Shown piece by piece: positions 8,169 to 15,504 of a DNA stretch of 24,003 nucleotides; the stretch's first letter is position 1; each line of letters begins with the position of its first letter. Below the pieces are notes generated by a model, which was not told the origin of the DNA, searched no databases, and saw nothing but the letters and a program-made list of their open reading frames with translations. The translations under genes were made by a program, and so were the position numbers. The DNA is taken from positions 1-24,003 of the forward strand of contig DAOSVX010000004.1 in assembly GCA_035379765.1 (NCBI GenBank). Reading direction: 5' to 3'. Source of the stretch: DAOSVX01 sp035379765. GTDB taxonomy: Bacteria; Bacillota_I; Bacilli_A; RF39; UBA660.

Positions 8169-8189
8169 CCACTATTAAAGTGGTTTTTT
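8169..8189 (+). terminator. Terminator-like hairpin in the rnpA leader (possible attenuator)
   Basis: CCACT (8169-8173) and AGTGG (8179-8183) form a 5-bp stem with a 5-nt loop, followed by six T (8184-8189). It lies between the rnpA promoter and the rnpA start, so it would end or reduce the transcript before the gene. The short stem makes it a weak terminator. Confidence 0.5.
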
Positions 8190-8203
8190 AGAAAGAAACG
8201 GCA

Positions 8204-8530
8204 ATGAAAAAAAGCGAAATAGTTAAAAAAGCTTTTGAATTTGATAATATTATTTCTCATAATGTTAAAAAAGAAAATAAATATTATGTGATTTTTTCTT
8301 TGCCTAATAAATATAGTTATGCCCGATTTGGTATAGCAGTTGGAACGAAGATAGGTAATGCTGTAACTCGAAATAAATATAAGAGGAAGTTAAGAAGTAT
8401 TTTAGATCAAAATAAATTTATGTTTCCAAAAAGCTATGATTATATTATAATATTGAAGAAGGCGTGTATGAGATTATCATATTTAGAACTACAAAAAGAA
8501 CTTACTAATCTTTTACCAGAGGAGAAATAA
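8204..8530 (+). CDS. rnpA: Ribonuclease P protein component
   Basis: RnpA is the protein subunit of RNase P, which trims the 5' ends of pre-tRNAs together with the RnpB RNA. The 108-aa length is typical. The hallmark basic helix is GNAVTRNKYKRKLRSIL (about residues 48-64), matching the family RNR motif, followed by YDYIIILKKACMRLSYLELQKEL. The ATG at 8204 is the only sensible start because an in-frame TAG lies at 8189-8191; its ribosome site (GAAAG) is weak. The stop codon overlaps the yidC start (TAATG). In most bacteria rpmH (ribosomal protein L34) immediately precedes rnpA, but here the promoter leads straight into rnpA. Confidence 0.95.
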   Translation: MKKSEIVKKAFEFDNIISHNVKKENKYYVIFSLPNKYSYARFGIAVGTKIGNAVTRNKYKRKLRSILDQNKFMFPKSYDYIIILKKACMRLSYLELQKELTNLLPEEK

Positions 8531-9477
8531 TGAAGAAAAAAGTAATGTTAATATTATTACTGCTAATATTTTGTACAACAGGGTGTACTAAATATATGCA
8601 AAGTGATGATAACGAAAGAATAAAATATGAAGAAACAGGGCAAACACTGCCATCTAATATATTGTGTAAACCAGTTACTGAAGATTTGTTAGAAATATAT
8701 GCAGAAAACGAAGATAAAATGGTTGTAAAATTAGCTGATTTACCAAGTTGTGATGATTTTCAAACCAGCGATATAAAATATGTTAGTATTTGGGAATCTG
8801 GTTTTGTTAAGCCTTTGGCGTGGTTAATATTAAAAGTAGGGCAACTTTTAAAAAATTATGGCCTTTCGGTAATGTTAATTGGTTTTTTTATAAAATTAAT
8901 ATTATTCCCTTTAACTAAAAATTCCATGAATCAAAGTGAAAACATGAAGAAAGCTCAGCCAGAAATAGCTAGATTAGAAAAGAAATATGCTAATAAAAAT
9001 GATCAGGAATCAATGATGAAAAAAAGCCAAGAGACAATGGCTATATATAAAAAACATAACATTAACCCTTTAATGGGTTGCTTGATGGCTTTTATTCAAT
9101 TGCCGATATTCTTTGCTTTTTTAGAAGCAATAAATAGGGTGCCAGCTATATTTGAAGAAAAATTATTTGGATTACAATTAGGTACTAATCCTGTTGTTGG
9201 AATAGGTAAAGGGAACTACTTATATATAATATTAATAATTTTAATAATAGCAACTACTTATTTTTCTTTAAAAAACACTATGCAGACTACCGCCGGAGTT
9301 GGTGCTGAAGGTGCTCAAAAGCAAACTCAATTAATGTCAAAAATAATGCTTGTAATGATTTCTATAGCTTCACTAACTTTACCAGCAGCTATAGCTCTTT
9401 ATTGGATTGTAACTAATGCTTTCACTGTTGTTCAAAATTTTATTATGAAAAGGAAGAAGAAAAATGAAAATAAATAG
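8530..9477 (+). CDS. yidC: YidC/Oxa1-family membrane protein insertase (lipoprotein form)
   Basis: YidC inserts membrane proteins with or without SecYEG. The 315-aa protein starts with a lipoprotein signal, KKK followed by hydrophobic residues and a lipobox ending in Cys19 (CTTGC). The Oxa1 core has about five membrane segments: around 96-127 (first core helix after WLILKVGQLLKNYGLS), 178-200 (GCLMAFIQLPIFFAFLEAI), 225-250, and two near the C-terminus. It ends in a basic tail, KRKKKNENK. The conserved positive charge in the hydrophilic groove is Lys122 (GFFIKLIL) where Bacillus SpoIIIJ has Arg73. It is coupled to rnpA by TAATG and overlaps jag by 14 nt, the classic rnpA-yidC-jag operon. Confidence 0.95.
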   Translation: MKKKVMLILLLLIFCTTGCTKYMQSDDNERIKYEETGQTLPSNILCKPVTEDLLEIYAENEDKMVVKLADLPSCDDFQTSDIKYVSIWESGFVKPLAWLILKVGQLLKNYGLSVMLIGFFIKLILFPLTKNSMNQSENMKKAQPEIARLEKKYANKNDQESMMKKSQETMAIYKKHNINPLMGCLMAFIQLPIFFAFLEAINRVPAIFEEKLFGLQLGTNPVVGIGKGNYLYIILIILIIATTYFSLKNTMQTTAGVGAEGAQKQTQLMSKIMLVMISIASLTLPAAIALYWIVTNAFTVVQNFIMKRKKKNENK

Positions 9478-10078
9478 TTATGAAGGTAAAAATAAAGAGG
9501 AAGCTTTAAAAAAGGCTTTAGAAAGTTTAAATGTCGCTGAAGACGATGTTTTATATCGATATGAGGAATTAAAAGGAAAGTTGTTTAAAGGAACGACTAA
9601 CAAAATAACAGTGGTTTTAATATCTGAAATAGAAGAATTTGCTAAAGAATATTTAAAAAAATTATTAGCAGATATGGGCATAGAAGCTACGTTTGAAAGT
9701 AAAATAAGAGAAAAACAGATTTATATAAAAATGTATTCTAATAATAATCCTATTTTAATAGGTAAAAACGGGCAAACTTTAGAATCTTTACAAAATATTA
9801 TTAAAAATGTTACAAATAATAATATTGGTATATATCCTTTAATAGTATTAGATGTTGAAGATTACAAAGAAAGACAAGAAAAAAGAATTGAGAGATTAGC
9901 TAAAAATATAGCTAAAGATGTCGCTAGAACTAAAATAGAAGTAAAAATGGATAGTATGAATTCTTATGAAAGAAGGATTGTCCATAACGCTTTAACAGAT
10001 TTTAAAGGCGTTTATACTGTTAGTGAAGGTGAAGAACCTAATCGTTCAGTAGTTATTAAACCAAAGGAAGACAAATAG
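9464..10078 (+). CDS. jag: RNA-binding protein Jag/KhpB (Jag_N, KH, R3H)
   Basis: Jag (KhpB) is a cytoplasmic RNA-binding protein linked in Firmicutes to cell elongation and division and usually encoded next to yidC. The 204-aa protein has the standard three parts. The Jag_N domain is at about residues 1-50 (NSYEGKNKEEALKKALESL). The KH domain at about 75-150 has the GxxG loop GKNG (100-103). The R3H domain at about 155-202 carries Arg170 and His174 in YERRIVHNAL. The start ATG 9464 lies within the 3' end of yidC behind an AGGAAGAAG ribosome site, suggesting translational coupling. The stop codon lies inside the operon terminator. Confidence 0.95.
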   Translation: MKINSYEGKNKEEALKKALESLNVAEDDVLYRYEELKGKLFKGTTNKITVVLISEIEEFAKEYLKKLLADMGIEATFESKIREKQIYIKMYSNNNPILIGKNGQTLESLQNIIKNVTNNNIGIYPLIVLDVEDYKERQEKRIERLAKNIAKDVARTKIEVKMDSMNSYERRIVHNALTDFKGVYTVSEGEEPNRSVVIKPKEDK

Positions 10079-10089
10079 TCTTCTTTTTT
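10067..10089 (+). terminator. Intrinsic terminator of rnpA-yidC-jag
   Basis: GAAGAC (10067-10072) and GTCTTC (10078-10083) pair around the loop AAATA, followed by six T (10084-10089). The stem begins within the last jag codons and includes the stop codon. This separates the jag operon from mnmE. Confidence 0.75.
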
Positions 10090-10092
10090 AAT

Positions 10093-10116
10093 AAATTATT
10101 TCCCGGGAAATAATTT
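10093..10116. promoter_or_regulatory. Perfect 24-bp palindrome containing the Noc-binding sequence
   Basis: Each half of this 24-bp stretch is the exact reverse complement of the other. Its core ATTTCCCGGGAAAT (10098-10111) is identical to the known B. subtilis Noc-binding sequence. A Noc-like gene lies 4 kb downstream. Only three T follow the palindrome, and a better terminator sits just before it, so a protein-binding site is the best reading. It covers the -35 region of the mnmE promoter. I found no second copy in the window. Confidence 0.85.
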
Positions 10117-10118
10117 CG

Positions 10119-10127
10119 TGTTATAAT
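10119..10127 (+). promoter_or_regulatory. Extended -10 promoter for mnmE-mnmG-rsmG
   Basis: TGTTATAAT is a perfect extended -10. The -35 position falls in the Noc-site palindrome and reads TTTCCC (10099-10104), a poor match. RNA would start near 10134, giving a leader of about 20 nt before mnmE. Confidence 0.65.
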
Positions 10128-10152
10128 AGGCGCGAAGCAGGGAAGTGGAACA

Positions 10153-11505
10153 ATGGATGATACTATATGTGCAATATCATCTGCCTTAGGTATAGGGGCT
10201 ATATCTATTATTAGAGTAAGTGGTCCTAAAGCTATAACAATAGTTAACAAAATATTTAAGGGTAAAGATTTAACAAAAGTTCCTGACCATAGTGTTAATT
10301 ATGGTCATATTTTATCAACCAAAAAAATAATTGATGAAGTTTTAGTAATTATTATGAAAAAACCTAAAACTTATACTACTGAAGATACTGTGGAAATAAA
10401 TTGTCACGGAGGAATAGCAGTTACCCAAAAAATATTAGAAATTTTATTAGAAAATGGGTGTCGGTTAGCTGATCCTGGTGAATTTACTAAAAGAGCCTTT
10501 TTAAATGGTCGAATAGATTTATTAGAAGCTGAAGCTGTTCAAGATTTATTAATGTCTGAAACGGAGAATGCGCGAAAACTTTATATTAATCAAATAGAAG
10601 GTAAAGTTTCTAAAAAGGTAAAATTAGTTAGAAAAAAAATTCTAAAGCTATTAGCAAATATTGAGGTTAATTTAGATTATCCAGAATATGAAGATGCTAT
10701 AGAAATAACTGGGAAATATATGCAAGAAAAATTAAAAGAGATTAGGCAAGATTTACAGAATTTAATTAATAATACCGAAAATGGGCGCATAATAAAATCT
10801 GGTATTTCTGTAGCTTTAGTTGGTAAGCCAAATGTTGGAAAAAGCAGTATTTTAAATTGTTTACTAGATGAAGAAAAAGCTATAGTTACTAATATTGCTG
10901 GGACAACTAGGGATTTAGTTGAGGGATCATTTTTATTAAATGGTATAAAAATAAATTTAATAGATACAGCAGGAATAAGAGCTACTAAAAACAAAATAGA
11001 ACAACTAGGAGTTAAAAAGACAGAACAATTATTAGAAAAAATGGATTTAATAATTTTAGTTTTAGATAATAATAATAAATTAACAACCGAAGATAAAAAA
11101 CTGTTAAAAAAATTAAAAAACAAGAAAAAAATTATTTTTGTTAATAAGAATGATTTAAGAAAGAATGTTAATTTAAAGGAAATAGACGAAGAAGTAATTT
11201 ACGGTAATACTAAGAAAGAAAATGGATTAGATGCTTTATTAACTAAAATAGAAGAAATGTTTAATTTAGAAAAAATAAATACTCAAGATCCAACGTATTT
11301 ATCGAATACTAGACAAAAAAGTTTGGTAAAAGAAGCTTATAAATGTATTGATAATTGTCTTGGTAGTATAAAATTTGAATATACAATTGATTTTTTAGCT
11401 TCAGATATAAAAAAAGCTTGGGATTTGCTAGGAGAAATTGTTGGGGAAACATATAATGATGAATTACTTGATGAGTTATTTAGTAATTTTTGTTTAGGAA
11501 AATAG
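10153..11505 (+). CDS. mnmE: tRNA-modifying GTPase MnmE (TrmE)
   Basis: MnmE with MnmG installs the (carboxymethyl)aminomethyl group on C5 of wobble uridine in tRNAs reading NNA/NNG codons, using folate and GTP. The 450-aa length is normal. The N-terminal folate-binding domain begins DDTICAISSALGIGAISIIRVSGP. The inserted G domain has G1 GKPNVGKSS (224-232), G2 TTRD (251-254), G3 DTAG (271-274) and G4 NKND (331-334). The protein ends in CLGK (447-450), the conserved C-terminal cysteine motif (usually CIGK). ATG 10153 follows a purine-rich AGGGAAGTGG. mnmG begins 9 nt after the stop. Confidence 0.97.
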   Translation: MDDTICAISSALGIGAISIIRVSGPKAITIVNKIFKGKDLTKVPDHSVNYGHILSTKKIIDEVLVIIMKKPKTYTTEDTVEINCHGGIAVTQKILEILLENGCRLADPGEFTKRAFLNGRIDLLEAEAVQDLLMSETENARKLYINQIEGKVSKKVKLVRKKILKLLANIEVNLDYPEYEDAIEITGKYMQEKLKEIRQDLQNLINNTENGRIIKSGISVALVGKPNVGKSSILNCLLDEEKAIVTNIAGTTRDLVEGSFLLNGIKINLIDTAGIRATKNKIEQLGVKKTEQLLEKMDLIILVLDNNNKLTTEDKKLLKKLKNKKKIIFVNKNDLRKNVNLKEIDEEVIYGNTKKENGLDALLTKIEEMFNLEKINTQDPTYLSNTRQKSLVKEAYKCIDNCLGSIKFEYTIDFLASDIKKAWDLLGEIVGETYNDELLDELFSNFCLGK

Positions 11506-11514
11506 AGGCTAAAA

Positions 11515-13386
11515 ATGACAAAGAAATATGAAATAATTGTAGTAGGTGGTGGCCATGCTGGTTGTGAAGCTGCTTATGCAGCTGCTAAAAAAGGGCATAG
11601 AACTCTTTTAGTTACCACTAATGTAAAAAATATAGCCGATATGCCTTGTAATCCTTCAATAGGCGGAACCGCCAAAGGAATTGTCGTAAGAGAAATAGAT
11701 GCTCTTGGAGGAATAATGGGAAAGGTTACTGATAAGTCTCATTTTCAAATAAAAATGTTAAATTCTACAAAAGGATTAGCCGTTAGATCTTTAAGAGCCC
11801 AAGCTGATAAAGTAGTTTACCCAAAAGAAATGTTGAAAGCTTTAAAAAAATGTTCAAAATTAGACATTTTAGAAGGTACAGTTACTAAACTTTTAGTAAA
11901 AGATAAAACTATTTTAGGAGTGGTAATTGATGAAAATAAAAAAATAACCGGAAATGCGGTAATATTAACCACAGGTACTTATTTACGCTCTAAAATATTA
12001 GTAGGTGATAAAAAAACCACTAGTGGACCTCATGGCGAAAAAACTTCTTCTTTATTAAGTAATAATTTAAAAGAATTAGGATTTGAAATACTAAGATTAA
12101 AAACTGGAACTCCACAAAGAATTGCTGAATCATCAATCGACTTTAGCCAAATGCAAGAAGAATATGGTGATAATACTTATTACACATTTAGTTATGATAA
12201 TCCTCCGTTTTATAAAATAAATGATCAGAAAAAATGTTACTTAATATATACTAATGCTAAAACTCATGAAATTATTAAGCAAAATTTAGATAAATCTAGT
12301 ATGTATGGTGGTTATGTTGAGGGTGTTGGACCAAGATACTGTCCTTCAATTGAAGATAAAATAGTAAAATTTGCTGATAAAGAAAGACATCAATTATTTT
12401 TAGAACCAGAAAGTGCCTATTATGATGAATGGTATTTACAAGGTTTTTCTACTAGTATGCCTCATGAAATTCAAGAAAAAATGGTTCATAGTCTAAAAGG
12501 ATTAGAAAAAGCGAAAATAGTTAAGTATGCTTATGCAATTGAGTATGATGCTATAAATCCTCTCCAAGTAAATTATTCCTTAGAAACTAAAATAATAAAT
12601 AATTTGTATACTGCTGGGCAAATAAATGGTACAAGCGGTTATGAGGAAGCTGCTGCTCAGGGGTTAATGGCCGGAATAAACGCTTCTTTAAAATTGGAGA
12701 AAAAAGAACCTTTTATTTTAAAAAGAAGTGATGCTTATATTGGTGTTTTAATAGATGACTTAGTTACTAAAGGAACAAAAGAACCTTATAGATTACTTAC
12801 TTCTAGAGCTGAATTCCGCCTTCTTTTAAGGCATGATAATGCTGATTTAAGATTAAGAGAAAAAGGATATGAAATAGGTCTTATAGATAAAAAGCGCTAT
12901 AAAAAGTTTTTAAGTAAAAAAGATTTAATTAATAAAACAATAGCTATTTTAAAAAACAATCAATTAAAGCTAACTAAAAAAGTAATTACTATCTTTGCCG
13001 AAAACAATATTAAACTGCCTAAAGGGAGTATTAAATATTCGGAATTATTAAAAAGACCAGAAATAAGTATAAATTTTCTAAAACAATTTGTTGATATAAC
13101 TGATTCTAAAGAAATATTAGAAGAAGTAGAAATAAGTATAAAATATTCTGGATATATTGAAAAAACTTATAAAGAAATAGCGAAAATGATTAAATTAGAA
13201 GAGAAAAAAATTCCTGCTAATATAAATTATGACAAAGTAAGAAACTTAGCTCTTGAAGCTAGACAAAAGTTAAAATTGATAAAGCCTATTTCTATAGGAC
13301 AAGCTTCCCGAATAAGCGGAGTTAATCCTAGTGATATAGCTATTTTAGCCGTTTATTTAAAAAAGGAGTATTCTCAAAATGAATGA
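11515..13386 (+). CDS. mnmG: tRNA uridine-34 5-carboxymethylaminomethyl modification enzyme MnmG (GidA)
   Basis: MnmG is the FAD- and NADH-dependent partner of MnmE. The 623-aa product is full length. The FAD-binding Rossmann motif is VVGGGHAGCEAA (9-20). Further family signatures are ADMPCNPSIGG, with the catalytic-region cysteine, GTYLRSKILVG, LKTGTPQRI, YCPSIEDKIVKFADKERHQLFLEPES and GQINGTSGYEEAAAQGL. The C-terminal helical domain, which binds MnmE, ends with ASRISGVNPSDIAILAVYLK. The gene overlaps rsmG by 8 nt and is co-transcribed with mnmE. Confidence 0.98.
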   Translation: MTKKYEIIVVGGGHAGCEAAYAAAKKGHRTLLVTTNVKNIADMPCNPSIGGTAKGIVVREIDALGGIMGKVTDKSHFQIKMLNSTKGLAVRSLRAQADKVVYPKEMLKALKKCSKLDILEGTVTKLLVKDKTILGVVIDENKKITGNAVILTTGTYLRSKILVGDKKTTSGPHGEKTSSLLSNNLKELGFEILRLKTGTPQRIAESSIDFSQMQEEYGDNTYYTFSYDNPPFYKINDQKKCYLIYTNAKTHEIIKQNLDKSSMYGGYVEGVGPRYCPSIEDKIVKFADKERHQLFLEPESAYYDEWYLQGFSTSMPHEIQEKMVHSLKGLEKAKIVKYAYAIEYDAINPLQVNYSLETKIINNLYTAGQINGTSGYEEAAAQGLMAGINASLKLEKKEPFILKRSDAYIGVLIDDLVTKGTKEPYRLLTSRAEFRLLLRHDNADLRLREKGYEIGLIDKKRYKKFLSKKDLINKTIAILKNNQLKLTKKVITIFAENNIKLPKGSIKYSELLKRPEISINFLKQFVDITDSKEILEEVEISIKYSGYIEKTYKEIAKMIKLEEKKIPANINYDKVRNLALEARQKLKLIKPISIGQASRISGVNPSDIAILAVYLKKEYSQNE

Positions 13387-14074
13387 AACAGAATTTAAAG
13401 CTTTTTTAGTTCAAAATAAAATTATTTTTGATGATACCATAATTAAAAATTTAGCTAAATACTGTGATTTTTTGTTAGAATATAATAAAAAATTTAATTT
13501 AACATCAATAACTACTAGAGAAGAAATATATTTAAAACACTTTGCCGATTCTATTTTATTAATGAATTATATAAAGTTTGATAAAGAGTTAGTAGATGTT
13601 GGAACGGGAGCTGGATTCCCAGGAATAATTATAAAAATATTTAATAAAAATTTAAAACTTTGTTTAATAGAATCAAATAATAAGAAATGTCAATTTTTAC
13701 AAGAATTAATTAAAGAGCTAAACTTAACCGATGTAAAAATAATTAATACTCGAGCGGAAAAATATTCTTTAAAAAATTTAGATAAATATGAAATTGTTGT
13801 TTCCCGAGCAGTAGCAGATTTAAAAATATTAACTGAACTTTGTTTACCGCTAGTTAAAATAGGAGGAAAGTTTATAGCTATGAAAGGTAAAACAACCGCC
13901 GAAATAGAAAATAGCCAAAAAACAATTCAAAAATTAAACGGAACAATAACTAATATTTATAAATATAAATTACCAATTGTTAATCATGATAGATCAATTG
14001 TGGAAATTACTAAAAAAAGTAATACTCCTAAAGGATATCCACGAGATTATTCTAAAATAATAAAAAGTTATTGA
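13379..14074 (+). CDS. rsmG: 16S rRNA (guanine-N7) methyltransferase RsmG (GidB)
   Basis: RsmG methylates G527 (E. coli numbering) of 16S rRNA; its loss gives low-level streptomycin resistance in several bacteria. The 231-aa product has the normal length. The SAM-binding Rossmann motif is VDVGTGAGFPGI (about residues 77-88), followed by LIESNNKKCQFLQEL, the acidic-loop strand, the VSRAVADLKIL segment and a K-rich C-terminus. Its start lies within the mnmG 3' end (8-nt overlap). It ends on TGA, and the stop abuts the -35 of the noc promoter. Confidence 0.96.
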   Translation: MNETEFKAFLVQNKIIFDDTIIKNLAKYCDFLLEYNKKFNLTSITTREEIYLKHFADSILLMNYIKFDKELVDVGTGAGFPGIIIKIFNKNLKLCLIESNNKKCQFLQELIKELNLTDVKIINTRAEKYSLKNLDKYEIVVSRAVADLKILTELCLPLVKIGGKFIAMKGKTTAEIENSQKTIQKLNGTITNIYKYKLPIVNHDRSIVEITKKSNTPKGYPRDYSKIIKSY

Positions 14075-14099
14075 AAAAGCTAAAAAATTAAGGTATTAT
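14071..14099 (+). promoter_or_regulatory. Promoter for noc
   Basis: TTGAAA (14071-14076) and TATTAT (14094-14099) with a 17-bp spacer. RNA would start near 14106. The leader holds the AAGAAGGGG ribosome site before ATG 14132. No terminator is seen after rsmG, so read-through from mnmE is also likely. Confidence 0.5.
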
Positions 14100-14131
14100 T
14101 ATAGTGAATAAAATAAGAAGGGGCTGTAATT

Positions 14132-15370
14132 ATGAATTTTGAGCCACAAATAATAGAAGTCGGTTTGGAAGAAATAATTCCAAACAGGTTTCAGCCACGG
14201 TTAACATTTGATGAAAAAGCCATGCAAGAATTATCGGCCTCTATAAAGGAACACGGAATCATTCAACCTTTAGTTTTAAGAAGAGTTGGGGATAAGTATG
14301 AAATAATTGCTGGCGAAAGAAGATATAAAGCTGCCGGGATGGCAGGTTTACAAAAAGTACCAGCAATAATAACCAATTTAGATGATAATAGCAGTGCTGA
14401 AGTAGCTTTAGTAGAAAATGTTCAAAGAAAAGGATTAACTCCAATAGAAGAAGCAAAATCTTATAAAGTTTTATTAGATAGAGGATATGTAACTCAGGAT
14501 GAATTAGCTAAAAAAATTGGCGTGTCTCAGTCAACGGTTGCCAACAAACTTCGTTTACTTAATTTAGATGAAGAAGTTCAAAAAGCTTTGTTAGATGGAA
14601 ATATATCTGAAAGACATGCTAGAAGTTTACTTCAATTACCGGATAAAAATAAGCAAAAAGAACTTTTACAAAAAATAATTGCTAAAAGATTGACAGTAAG
14701 ACAATTAGACGATGAAATAAAAAATTTAAATAAAAGTGAAAATAAAATGGATGATACCCCACTTGTTGATATAGCACCTAGTGTTGATGAAATAAAAAAT
14801 AATGCTAGTGATATAAATCCGCCTAAATTATCTCCAGGCATTGAGGAAATGTTAAAAACTGAAGCTGAAGTGAAGTCTGAAACGGAGATACCAGTTATAA
14901 ATCCTAATGTTCAAGCTCCATCTATAGGATCACCAGTTACAGAACAACCTGTTGTTCCTTCTATGACGGAAGAACCAAAGCCCGAAGAACCAGCTCAAAA
15001 TAAATTTTTCAATTTCTTGGAAGACGAGGAAGCAAATATGAATATGGCTAATAAACCAATAGTTTCTGAAGCTCCAGTTGTTAATACAGAGCCAAAAGAA
15101 GTAGAAGTTTTAGATATAACTCCTCCAGCTATTCCTAATAATGAAAATATAGTTGATCCTGTATCCAAAATCGAAACGTTAGCTCCAGATTATGTTCCAC
15201 CAAAGACAGAAGAGGAACAAGAGGATAAGTTTGATTTAACTGATGCCATAAATTTATTAAGAGATACAACTAAACAAATAGAAGAAAAAGGTTTGGTTGT
15301 TGACACTGAAGAGATAGACTTAGAAAACTTATATCAAATAATAATAAAGATAGATAAAAATACTGAATAA
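14132..15370 (+). CDS. noc: Nucleoid occlusion protein Noc (ParB-family CTPase) with a long acidic linker
   Basis: Noc spreads on DNA around its binding sites and blocks Z-ring assembly over the chromosome. The 412-aa protein has a ParB-type N-domain with the CTP-binding motif GERRYKA (61-67) and ENVQRK (95-100), and an HTH at about 121-143. Positions that set Noc rather than ParB specificity read Gln133, Lys139, Asn144 and Arg161, three of four Noc-like (Noc normally has Lys at 144). Residues 367-412 (LLRDTTKQIEEKGLVV through NLYQIIIKIDK) resemble the Noc C-terminal dimer domain. Between them lies a Pro/Glu-rich linker of about 170 residues, making it much longer than B. subtilis Noc (about 283 aa). 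The N-terminal membrane helix is absent, and an in-frame TAA at 14114-14116 rules out an upstream start. Position after rsmG matches Bacillus, but soj and spo0J do not follow. Confidence 0.88.
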   Translation: MNFEPQIIEVGLEEIIPNRFQPRLTFDEKAMQELSASIKEHGIIQPLVLRRVGDKYEIIAGERRYKAAGMAGLQKVPAIITNLDDNSSAEVALVENVQRKGLTPIEEAKSYKVLLDRGYVTQDELAKKIGVSQSTVANKLRLLNLDEEVQKALLDGNISERHARSLLQLPDKNKQKELLQKIIAKRLTVRQLDDEIKNLNKSENKMDDTPLVDIAPSVDEIKNNASDINPPKLSPGIEEMLKTEAEVKSETEIPVINPNVQAPSIGSPVTEQPVVPSMTEEPKPEEPAQNKFFNFLEDEEANMNMANKPIVSEAPVVNTEPKEVEVLDITPPAIPNNENIVDPVSKIETLAPDYVPPKTEEEQEDKFDLTDAINLLRDTTKQIEEKGLVVDTEEIDLENLYQIIIKIDKNTE

Positions 15371-15391
15371 AAGCTGCTACGGCAGTTTTTT
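15371..15391 (+). terminator. Intrinsic terminator of noc
   Basis: CTGC (15374-15377) and GCAG (15382-15385) form the core stem, which A-U and G-U pairs can extend outward. Six T follow (15386-15391). It lies directly after the noc stop codon. Confidence 0.75.
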
Positions 15392-15416
15392 ATTTTATTA
15401 ACTTTTTAATATTTTA

Positions 15417-15479
15417 TTGACAAAATATTATTTACATTATATAAGAATAATTGAAAAAGTTTATTTATAATAATATAAT
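15417..15479 (+). promoter_or_regulatory. Two tandem SigA-type promoters for argS
   Basis: Promoter 1: TTGACA (15417-15422), 17-bp spacer, TATAAG (15440-15445). Promoter 2: TTGAAA (15451-15456), 17-bp spacer, TATAAT (15474-15479). RNA from the second would start near 15486, just ahead of the AGGAGGA ribosome site of argS. The region between the noc terminator and argS has no gene. Confidence 0.7.
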
Positions 15480-15504
15480 GAACTAGTTACAGGAGGATAT
15501 TTTT

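Noticed and set aside
10093..10116. The 24-bp palindrome as a terminator for jag
   Set aside because: No T-run follows it, and a proper terminator with six T ends just upstream at 10089.
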